NCBI RefSeq assembly: GCF_026151205.1
Contig: NC_087080.1
Coordinates: 12,261,837-12,325,836, forward strand
Origin: Bolinopsis microptera
Lineage: Eukaryota > Ctenophora > Tentaculata > Lobata > Bolinopsidae
Direction: 5' to 3'
DNA length: 64,000 nt
Shown here: piece by piece, positions 55,476-64,000 of the stretch
Position numbering within the stretch: the first letter of the stretch is position 1
Layout: each line of letters opens with the position of its first letter
Position numbers and translations under genes: made by a program
The notes under the pieces: generated by a model
The model's input: only the letters and a program-made list of their open reading frames with translations
Told to the model about the DNA's origin: nothing
Databases searched by the model: none

Positions 55476-58400
55476 ATGGGGTTTGGTCGTGGTCGCGGAG
55501 CCGCAAAATCTAAAGCAGTCTCAGGAGAACTATTCAAGTGAGTATGTTTTCAGTAGAGGTGGATATTTTAATGCAACGTGTTAATTTTACTTACTTAAAT
55601 GTACTTTTAATTTAACTTTTCTAAGTTGATAAGACTAAAAGTTGATTTTATCGAATCAAAATAAATAATCATCGATAGGTGGGAAGTCCTCCAAATAAAG
55701 CAGTATGAAACTAGCCTGATTTTTAAAACTGGTTCTGTTAAAATAGTTAGAGTTAAAATTATCACATTTCAGGAATGTGGACACTACCCCTGGAGCCGCA
55801 GCAAGTGAGTTTTATTACTTACTACTACTTAACTAACTATCAAAACTCTTTTCTATCTGCTATCTCTATTTTATTATTAGTTACATATTTAAACGATGTT
55901 ACTTGTGAGATAAATGTGTGTATGATGCGAATTAGGACCAACAGTACTACATATCTAAAACTGTGTACTGAGCATGTACTAGCATGTACTATGTTATGTG
56001 TCTATACTTACACAGTACACACTTACAGCCCCAGTCACATTTATGGGTCTCAAGGAAGCTATTAAGTTTACAACGACTATTTATATCCTTACCTTCAACT
56101 AAGTCTGATTTCCTATTAATTTCCTATTAATTTTATTCGCTATAGCTCTACAGAGCGTACACAATTTGAAATGTCGCGTGAAGGCCCTGAAGACTTTCTA
56201 GGAATATCTCTACTTATTGAGTTGTCCCTAAATAGAGGGACCCATTGTATGTCTCATACCTGAATATGGTATTATCTTAATGGACCAGACTAACAGTCTT
56301 GCCTGGCACAATGTTGAAAATATAACTGCCATACTACTTCAAATACTTTCTATCAGTTCAGCTTTATCAAGACAAGTTATTTTGTTAACGAACTTCGCTC
56401 CATTATCGCTTATCAGAATTCTCGCACCGAGTATACTTTAGTGTAATACAAATAAAGGGGCGTAAAAATTCAGTACATATACGTTGAGGCTTGTTTCTCA
56501 GTCACTAACTGCCTGATTTAAATAATTCTTCCTGGTATGACCTGCTATTCTCACTCATTCGAGGAATATATCAAATGAAATAATGATGATGTTCAATTTC
56601 CCAAATGAACGTTTATTTTCGCGGCTTATAGATATTTCGAATGATTGGAGCAAGTCGAATTGTAATGGATTGTGTTTGGCATTTTAATGGCAATTCAATA
56701 TCGATTAAGCGTGGCCTCCATAAGTCGTTAAAAGACTCAACGTATGTTTACTGACTTTTGGCGCCCCCCCCCCCCCCCCCCCCGTACACTGTACAATGTA
56801 CATCATGAGTTTTAGTCTGACTAACTTGTACTGCATCGATAGGGATATCAAATTAGACCTTAGTCAAACAACGCTGTTTTAAGACCATGTTAAAAAAAAG
56901 AAATTTTCGTTATCTTTCTTTAAAAGTTTAAAATCGTTTACCCTTTCAGATAGTAGCAATAGTAATGGGTTTGGAGGTGGTAGTAATTTAGGAGGAGGAG
57001 GAGGACAGTCCAATGGTAGTAGTTGGAACCAGGCGTCCAACAACTCTGGTGGTTACTCTGGAGGCGGTGGAAGCTCGTTCGGAGGTAAGTGTAACTTTTG
57101 TTACAGAACATTATTAATGCTACTGAACCTCTGCATTCCCCTGTTCATACCTCCCTCACCAGTTCAACTTACTTACATTTGCATTCCACACTTTACACTC
57201 CCCCGACCACCCACTACTCAGTGTTCACTACTTTCAACATGCTAAAAATAGGTATCACCTGTGCCTTATTGCCACTATATTTCATTTAGTGTTGTTATTT
57301 CAATACTTTGAAACAGAATACCAGTCTTACTGGCCCCAGGTTGTCTCTTCATTACCCCCTAATCAAGGTAATCATAGAATACCCTGCACGGTATAATTTG
57401 ATCCCGTTTCTAATCACCTTTTTAATAATCTCATTATCTATTTGTGATTTTCCCAGCTAAGTAAACACCACGTGACTTCTTCCCGCTTAAATATATCCTC
57501 CTTTGTTTATCGCAGATGACGGATGTAGAATCTGTCACGAGTCCTAACAAACCAGCCGGTAAAAATTATGTTGAAACGTGTCAATAATTCATAGGTTTCG
57601 TAAAAATACTGTCTCAAATAAATTCAGATCCAATGGTAAGTAAAAAGAAAACTAATAGAATCCATCCCAGGAGGAGATGGTTGCCGAGTATGCGGAGAAG
57701 ATGGTCACTTCGCCCGAGAATGTCCCAGCAAGGGAGAAGAAAAGTGTTTCAGATGTCAACAAACTGGTCACAGGATCGCTGACTGCACTGAACCGGGTTA
57801 GTTAGATATCACATCTAGGCAGCCTGTACCAAGTGGTATGATAATTAATTAATTCTGGATTGATTCGATTAGGTGTTCAGTGTTTCACTGGCAGTTAGAA
57901 CTTTGATTATGGACAAGTAAAACGTGGTAGGCTTCGCACGCCGCAATGTCATGAACGGAACGCGCGAAAAATCTTAGCGCATATCAACCTAATTTCTTAG
58001 CCAGAATATCGATCAAATTTGGTGCGCGTTCGCGCGGCTCTCATAAAATCTCCTGTTTGACTGTCAGCTAGGCTGCGGCCACGAGACGAATTCTCCAGAA
58101 TTATACTTGTGTTCAATATATTCTACCAATGTCACTCTTATATTAATTTTCAATGAGCTCACTTTTAACTGATTTCAGACACCAGAGATCCTGATGCACC
58201 CGGACCAGTGACATACGTTCCAACGTTCGACGACTCCGAAAACGCTCTCTTCAGCGGTACCAAACTTACCACTGGACTCAACTTCAAGAAGTATCGCAAC
58301 ATTCCGTGCAAGGTCACCGGACCCGGAAGTGAACTGGTGAGTGGTACTACCTTGCATTATTTCCCGGATCGTGTAGAGTCAGGCTCTGAAATCTCTTTCA

Positions 58401-61400
58401 TCTTAAAGCCGATGATCTTGCTTACTTTATAACACGAAAGAGTGCTATCACTCAATAAAATTGTACACTAATCCTCTGTCAACAGGTGAGAGCTGTAGAA
58501 AAGTTCTCTGAACTGAATCTTGGGGACCAGCTGCAGAGGAACATCGCCAGGAGCGGTTACGACGAACCAACCCCAGTTCAGAAGTGGGCTCTTCCCATCA
58601 TCTGCGGTGGCAAGGACATCATGGCATGTGCCCAGACTGGCTCAGGCAAGACAGCAGCATTTGTTCTTCCCATGATTAACATCATAAACAACAGTGGTCC
58701 ATCCTCCTCGGAGTTCAGTTCGACTCAGACTCCTGATGCTATGGTTATCACCCCGACCAGGGAACTGGCTATGCAGATCCACAAGGAGACGAGCAAGTTC
58801 GCGTTCTCCACCTTGTGTAAAGCTCAGCTGGCTTACGGAGGCGCATCTGTCCAGCATCAGAGGAGCTGTATAAGAAGAGGCTGCAATATCCTCATCGGTA
58901 AGATAGACTCTCATTTATCTCTTTTGTTATTGAATGTATTCAGGACCCGCACTGTGTCAGTGCTCCCTGGGTTCGTTTCTTTGAGCCAGTCCTTGACAAC
59001 CAGCCAAGCTCGCAGCCCCCATTTCGCATCGGCTGATTGCGTTACAACTTTGATATAGGAATAAGGATGTGCTATGCTAAAAATTTCCTTCATCGCAGGA
59101 ACCCCGGGAAGACTGAAGCAGTTTGTGACTGACGGAACTATCAGTCTCCAGAACATCAAGTTCTTTGTTCTCGACGAAGCTGACAGGATGTTGGACATGG
59201 GATTCTCCTCCGACATTGAATTCTTCGCCAAATCTCCCGGCTTTCCGCCAAAAGACCAGAGGCAGACGCTTCTATTCAGGTGAGCTACCAGGAGTAGAAC
59301 AGTAACATTAGCTTTAATCCGACAATTATCGTTGAATTTCTAGTGAAGGGTTCTCTAAATTGGTGAGTTGGTAATAAATTCACATTTAAACTACAAACTT
59401 AACTATAAATTCTTACAGTGCCACGTTCCCGGAGGAGGTACAACAAGTAGCCAAAACATTCCTCAAGGCTGACTACCAGTTCCTGACAGTTGGTATCATA
59501 GGTTCCGCTCAGACTGACGTTACCCAGCAAGTGCTGGAGGTGGACGGCAGAGCTAAAACAGCCAAAGTTAAAGAGGTCCTCAACTCGATAGGTTAGTTAA
59601 TTATTCAGTCTATTCTTCAGTTTATTCTTCAGTTTATTCAAGAATTTTTTCTCTTTTTATTGCAATCAAAACAATACTTTTCTAATAAGAATAGGCAAAA
59701 ACCTAAATAATTGTTCGTCATTCTTTAAGTTAAAGTAGTACAAATCTAAAACTTTCAAAATTCTTCTTATTGAAATAAATGGTGTAAAAGTAAATAATGT
59801 AAATAAGTATGAGTGTTAATATAAATAAGTTAGAGTGTTCATTGTTCAAATCAATAAATTGGAGGTGCGAAACACATGTCTCCATCACAGCCCTCAACCT
59901 CACAATAATCCAAATGCACGTGGGCTAACAGCGAACCTGTCAACTTGAGAGTACGGCACAATCTCTCCCTCTTGATCTTCTGACCGCACTTGTAAACAGT
60001 AGCATGGATTATCGGAGCTGAACTATCTCCTAGGTAACTCTGAACTTCCACCTTCTGGCACTCGTCCTCTTTGCTTTTGCATTCCTTGTAAGTTCCAGCG
60101 TGGCATGAGCCCATCTTTAGCTTCTCTATAACTCTCTTGAAACTGGCCATTTGGGTCTCGGAAGGCTTGTCGTGAACCGCTCCACATGAGTAACATTCCA
60201 GTGCTGTTGTGAGGGTTGCCATGAAAACTATTGCTCCTAGCAGGAGCACGGATCTTAACATCTCAGTTCCTAAAAATAATATTCCGTACTGTAAATAAAC
60301 TTAAAATATTTATTAATTGAAGTCTCGTCGCCTTCGATGTTTAATAGTTCAATAATTTGGCATTTCATGGGAGGATAAATCGATGATTATAAGTTAAATT
60401 TAATTTTGCGATTCAACATTATTCAAACAAAATAGCCGACAATCTTAATAACAGACATCTCCTGACACTATAAACCTGGGAGGAACTTGTCACGTACAAA
60501 AGCTAAAACAAGCTAAACAATACAATTGTAGCCGAAACTGTTGCGTAGCATGTTTACACTACGACGAAGAGTCTGTAATTAAGATACGCTCACACTTAAC
60601 ACAGATAAATCATAAATGATACATCATATCATGCTTTCGATGCTCGTATATCATATACGATTATATAAGTTAGATAGATAGTACAGATTTTTAACATGCA
60701 ACCTATCGATAGGTTGCATGTTAAAAATCTGTTTCAATCGATCGCGATTGGCTAGCGATGCTAACTTAAACTACAGTTTACTGGTACAAATTGTAAAATA
60801 GGGACTAGAAATTTCCAACACAAAATACAAGGTGTACAAATTTCAGAGCAGATCTGGAGTAACTAGTGTTCTCGAGTGTACTGTTGTGTCACGGTATCAG
60901 AGCCCAGGGGGCAGTCTTATTAGATTTAGGGATGTAATATTACAGCACATTTAAACACACGTGAATAAAAACTACCGAAGCTGAGAAAGAACATCGCATA
61001 AACAAAATCGTTCTAAAGAGAAGCATGCAGCAACAAAACAACATAAAAATCGAATTGCAGCATAATATCCACAGACGAAGTGGATAAGCTAGCACGCAAA
61101 GAGAGGCCAAGACATGGTACAATCTCTCAGTAATTAACATTATTATAGGAAGAAGATTGCTCTGTTTCAGAATTTGTGAAAGTATAAAAGTAGTGTGGCT
61201 AATTTTACGTGTATCTAGCATGCGTGTGTGTGTGTGTGTGTGTAAGGTAGCGATTACACATTACCATACTTCTCATGAACAATTAACATGTAGGCAGTGT
61301 AATCAATTATTACAATTAACATCAAATTTAACACGTACCTGATGATCTGTTATCCTCGGAAGATTATCTAAAAATAACTTCCCTCTTGTTTGGGTAAACA

Positions 61401-62290
61401 CTAAACAGTAGTTTAACTGCTAATTTAATTGCAGGACAAGGCCAGAAGACTCTAATATTCGTGAAGACCAAGAAACAGGCTGACTTCCTGGCGTCCCTGC
61501 TCTCTCAGGAAGACTTTGGAGCCACCAGTATCCACGGAGACCGACAACAGAAGGAGCGAGAGATGGCACTGAGAGACTTCAGGACAGGAGCTCACCCCAT
61601 CCTCGTAGCCACCAGTGTAGCAGCACGTGGGCTGGATATTGCTGGGGTTACCCACGTGATCAACTATGATATGCCTGATGAGATAGATGAGTATGTTCAC
61701 AGGATTGGTAGGACCGGTAGAGCTGGTAACACTGGTAACTCCATCTCTTTCTTTGATCCTTCTCAGAACAGCGACCTCGCTAGAGCGCTCGTAAAGATCC
61801 TTTCTGAAGCTCAACAGGTAATTTCAACAAAACCATAGAGTCTTATTAATAATTTCTAGTTTTGCTGAATTTCCAGCTTCAATTTACTTACCTAGTTTGA
61901 ACCTGAAGTTTGAGGGGTTGTTAAAGTACGATTTACTACCATTCACAATATTACAGGACGTACCTAGTTGGTTAGAGGAGCTGGCTAGTGGAGCAGGTGC
62001 AGCCGGAACTGGAGGCTGGAACTCTCGTGGAGGAGGTGGAGGTGGAAGAGGATTTGGAGGATCAGATGTCAGGGACAGTGGCTGGGGAGGAGGAGACAGG
62101 TAAGATTGGTTTTACTGAGATTAAAATGCGCTCTTTTTAGAAATCGTATTGGCGATTCTAATAAAATTTACATTGTAAAGGTTAATCTGTAATGCCCAGC
62201 TTCGCTACTGTAATTTATTATTTCAGTGGTAATACTGCTAGTGCCGGTTGGAATATGAACGATGGTCCTGCTAGTGACGAGCTTTGGTAG
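55476..62290 (+). CDS. vasa: Vasa/DDX4-type DEAD-box RNA helicase (11 coding exons)
   Basis: The exons are 55476-55537, 55773-55804, 56950-57084, 57671-57796, 58179-58336, 58486-58897, 59099-59279, 59419-59591, 61435-61817, 61957-62099 and 62227-62290. They have matching phases and total 1869 nt (622 residues). The N-terminus has an FGRGRG start and a Gly/Asn/Ser-rich segment; two CCHC knuckles ([28 protein letters not shown]) lie at about 79-117. Helicase motifs are [11 protein letters not shown] (Q), AQTGSGKT 220-227 (I), PTRELA (Ia), TPGRL (Ib), DEAD 334-337 (II), SAT 369-371 (III), ARGLDI (V) and HRIGRTGR 515-522 (VI). The C-terminus is Gly-rich and ends DELW, the acidic-Trp ending typical of Vasa. 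Vasa drives ATP-dependent RNA remodelling in germ granules. The knuckles and the ending favour Vasa over PL10/DDX3. Confidence 0.95.
56763..56783. repeat. poly-C run in vasa intron 2
   Basis: About 20 consecutive C residues after ggcg. Homopolymer length in a sequence like this is easily miscounted in assembly. Confidence 0.9.
57516..57547 (+). pseudogene. exon-like zinc-knuckle remnant or poison exon in vasa intron 3
   Basis: After a good acceptor (ttatcgcag) the phase-1 frame used by the next vasa exon reads [10 protein letters not shown] and then TAA. The next real exon, at 57671, begins [13 protein letters not shown] in the same phase. The match GCR-V/I-C at the same distance from the splice site suggests a duplicated and decayed knuckle exon. 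If still spliced, it would introduce a premature stop. No good donor was seen directly after it (gtaaaaatt at about 57570 is possible). Confidence 0.4.
59851..60261 (-). CDS. Ly6/three-finger-like secreted protein, nested antisense in vasa intron 8
   Basis: A single-exon frame encodes 136 residues. The signal peptide [20 protein letters not shown] is followed by LECYSCGAV, the classic N-terminal L-x-C-Y-x-C of Ly6/uPAR domains. Ten cysteines are present in the mature part, the usual number, ending [11 protein letters not shown]. The normal terminal CC-x4-CN is altered, and there is no hydrophobic GPI-anchor tail, so the protein should be secreted. ATG is preceded by ttatttttag-gaactgag, which suggests a 3' splice site 8 nt upstream (5' UTR intron or trans-splicing). 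AATAAA signals on this strand lie at about 59610-59640. The whole unit fits inside vasa intron 8 (59592-61434), on the opposite strand. Three-finger folds serve as ligands, toxin-like effectors or receptor modulators; the role here is unknown. Confidence 0.8.
   Translation of the reverse strand: MLRSVLLLGAIVFMATLTTALECYSCGAVHDKPSETQMASFKRVIEKLKMGSCHAGTYKECKSKEDECQKVEVQSYLGDSSAPIIHATVYKCGQKIKRERLCRTLKLTGSLLAHVHLDYCEVEGCDGDMCFAPPIY
60683..60732. repeat. perfect 50-bp palindrome in vasa intron 8
   Basis: The 25 bases acagatttttaacatgcaac + ctatc are followed directly by their exact reverse complement, with no spacer and no mismatch. It lies about 420 bp upstream of the nested Ly6-like ATG. It can extrude as a cruciform, or act as a dyad binding site or a transposon footprint. 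Confidence 0.95.
61223..61243. repeat. (GT)n dinucleotide repeat
   Basis: About ten GT units in vasa intron 8, ordinary microsatellite. Confidence 0.9.
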
Positions 62291-62870
62291 ATTAAGTACA
62301 ATCTATAACCAACTTTAAAACTACAATTCAACCAACTTTAACTCTATAATATTGGTTCCCTACCAATATTGAACTATTATTGTTTCTGTACTTATTGTTT
62401 TAGTACCGACATTACTCTGCTATTACCATCTACAGTTCTTCGGCTATAAATATAAACTCATTTGAGTGAACGTTGTTTTAGTCTAGAGGTTTTAGAAGGA
62501 ATTCCTCTATTCTATAAGATGTTTGTTAATTTTTTAGTTGGTTCTATTCCTCAGTGTTACCATGGTAACTTGATGGGCATGTCCGTACTTGGCAGTGGAG
62601 TAGTTATTAGTGACTTCTATAGTGACTTGCCGCTATTCAGTTACCAGTCTCACTGCTAGAGGTACTGGACCTGCTGACCCACCCCCTGATATCAGACTAA
62701 TTAACTAGCCAGCTCCTTCCCCTCTCCTGGCTGGAAGTTTAATTTACTAATTAATTGATAATTAGTAACAATTCTGCTATTGATCGCCCTGCTTGTATAG
62801 GGTACTGTAGCACACTAATTATCTAATGTCAATTAGTTAAAATAGTTACAAAAATAAATACTCAATGTGA
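62291..62870 (+). other. vasa 3' UTR
   Basis: Sequence after the TAG at 62288-62290. Candidate poly(A) signals are AATAAA at about 62852 (caaaaataaatactc) and, further on, about 63242 (tttaataaatta). The 65-residue frame at 62462-62659 lies within it and shows no protein-like feature. A short run, tgttaccatggtaac, at 62554 is a palindromic word. No other gene is seen. Confidence 0.55.
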
Positions 62871-62913
62871 GTGTTTCGACTTCTATTCGGTAGAGGTGTA
62901 GAAGGAGATCTAA

Positions 62914-63024
62914 ATTGGCGCACCGCCAGGTCCCTTAGGCGGCCTGTTGGCGTACCGCCAGGTCCCTTGGGCGATCTGTTGGCGCACTGCAAGTCCCTTA
63001 GGCGACCTGTTGGCGCTCTGCCAA
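62914..63024. repeat. 32-bp GC-rich tandem repeat
   Basis: Three to four units of the type ttggcgcaccgccaggtccc + ttaggcggcctg, each with an inner ggcg...cgcc inverted word. Lies downstream of vasa. Confidence 0.85.
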
Positions 63025-63704
63025 ATAGTGGCTACTGAAATTAGTGTTTATCGGAGGCGTGCTGGTCATTAAGTTAAGGATCCGAGCTCTCCGCCTGGTC
63101 CCTTCGTAATTAATTAACTGATTAATTGATTACTAATTGCTGACTAGAGCTGTTGGCAGATCTCGAGAACTGGGGCCAGGCGAGGGGCTAATTAAAACTG
63201 GGGAACTAGATCCAACTTATGTCTCTGAGAACACTGATTGTTTAATAAATTAGGTCATTTTCGACCCATTTTCATCAATAACTGTAATTGTAATTCAACG
63301 TTTGATTATAATTTTTAACTTATTCTTTTTATTCCAAACATGTATTCTTGAGCGAGACTTTTTTACGTTATTGGAGTCAGCTAGATTTGAAACATCGGAC
63401 ACTACTTTTTATTGTTCATTAAAATGTAACATTTTTGGAATTGTCTATGTCAGATTATTTCTCTACTTAGATGCTGATTTGTACAGAATAGCAAGATACA
63501 AATCGTCCATCTGTTTAAGTTTTTTCAAAATCATTATTTTATACGAGCGTTTCAATTCTTTAAAGCAGTCAAGTAAGGCTAAATAGTAATAAAATTTGTG
63601 TATGCCGAGGTTGATTGTAAGCCAAGACTAGACGATTCTGTCGCTGAATATAATTGGAGGTATTTTTAACGGCTGATACTCTTAAAATATTTGTTTCCAA
63701 TATA

Positions 63705-63885
63705 TATTAGACCGTCGACGAGTCCAACTCTGCGCGCGTCTTGGTACACGGTAGGTTATAAACATATAATTCACCTACCCATGTGCTTTCGCGCAACTCC
63801 AAGGGTTCTGGTTAGAGCAAAACTTGACGGATGCCTTCGTCTAAATTTTTTCGAAGTAGCGCGCACAGCTTTCTTCTTGCCTGAT
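63705..63885. repeat. dispersed repeat shared with 14.9, 15.7 and 45.9 kb
   Basis: cgacgagtccaactctgcgc + gcgtcttggta resembles 45866-45900. gacggatgccttcgtctaaa + ttttttcgaagtagcgcgca matches the arms of the element at 14930-15696. It looks like the end of another element of that family cut by the window border. Confidence 0.6.
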
Positions 63886-64000
63886 CGGGTCAGTTCATTA
63901 ACAATGGACAAATCAAGTCATAGTTCGGCATGGTTTAGAATCTAAAACCTGTGTATTGCTTTTTCAGGTTTTCTCATGTCCTGTTTATGTATGTTTGTCT

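Noticed and set aside
55476-62290. Calling the helicase PL10/DDX3 instead of Vasa
   Set aside because: Two CCHC knuckles in the N-terminal region, the [12 protein letters not shown] segment and the DELW end fit Vasa; PL10 proteins lack knuckles.
1-64000. CRISPR arrays, bacterial operons, tRNA or rRNA genes
   Set aside because: The DNA is clearly animal nuclear sequence; the tandem arrays have no spacer structure, and I saw no tRNA box A/box B pair or rRNA sequence.

Overview
This is eukaryotic, animal nuclear DNA. The sequence is AT-rich, the genes are split by GT..AG introns, and the coding exons are scattered among decayed mobile elements and minisatellites. I recognise three multi-exon or nested host genes with good support and a fourth entering from the left edge. 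The gene content is a germline DEAD-box helicase with CCHC zinc knuckles, a SUEL-lectin receptor, an LDLa protein and a Ly6-like secreted protein. With APE-type LINEs and a Penelope-like element, it suggests a marine, probably early-branching or soft-bodied invertebrate. Vasa proteins with CCHC knuckles are known from cnidarians, sponges, flatworms, molluscs and tunicates. I cannot name the species.

Layout. 1-3.6 kb (- strand): the 5' part of a secreted protein with a signal peptide and two LDL-receptor class A repeats, continuing beyond the left edge, embedded in minisatellites. 3.6-9.9 kb: no clear host gene; LINE 3' fragments and inverted-repeat elements. 9.9-14.7 kb (- strand): one almost intact two-ORF non-LTR retrotransposon (ORF1 SGNH-like, ORF2 endonuclease-reverse transcriptase). 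14.9-19.9 kb: inverted-repeat elements and unassigned sequence. 19.9-43.4 kb (- strand): a 15-exon gene reconstructed from splice phases. It encodes a 624-residue type I membrane protein: signal peptide, SUEL/rhamnose-binding lectin domain, Cys-containing helical segment, beta/gamma-crystallin domain, acidic stalk, one transmembrane helix, and a short tail with YxxPhi and NPxY sorting motifs. I know of no protein with this combination. 44-54.7 kb: a transposon graveyard with 5'-truncated LINE copies carrying perfect target-site duplications, hAT-like MITEs with 8-bp duplications, and a Penelope-like GIY-YIG fragment inside a 362-bp inverted repeat. 55.5-62.3 kb (+ strand): vasa/DDX4, 11 coding exons, 622 residues, with every splice phase consistent. 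Its intron 8 holds an intact antisense Ly6-like gene and a perfect 50-bp palindrome. 62.3-64 kb: vasa 3' UTR and repeats.

The host genes do not form an operon. Vasa is a germline/stem-cell RNA helicase. The lectin receptor and LDLa protein are cell-surface or secreted products. The Ly6-like gene lies wholly within one vasa intron on the other strand, so the two transcription units must share or compete for that DNA. Exon models come from reading splice signals by eye and have not been checked against transcripts.
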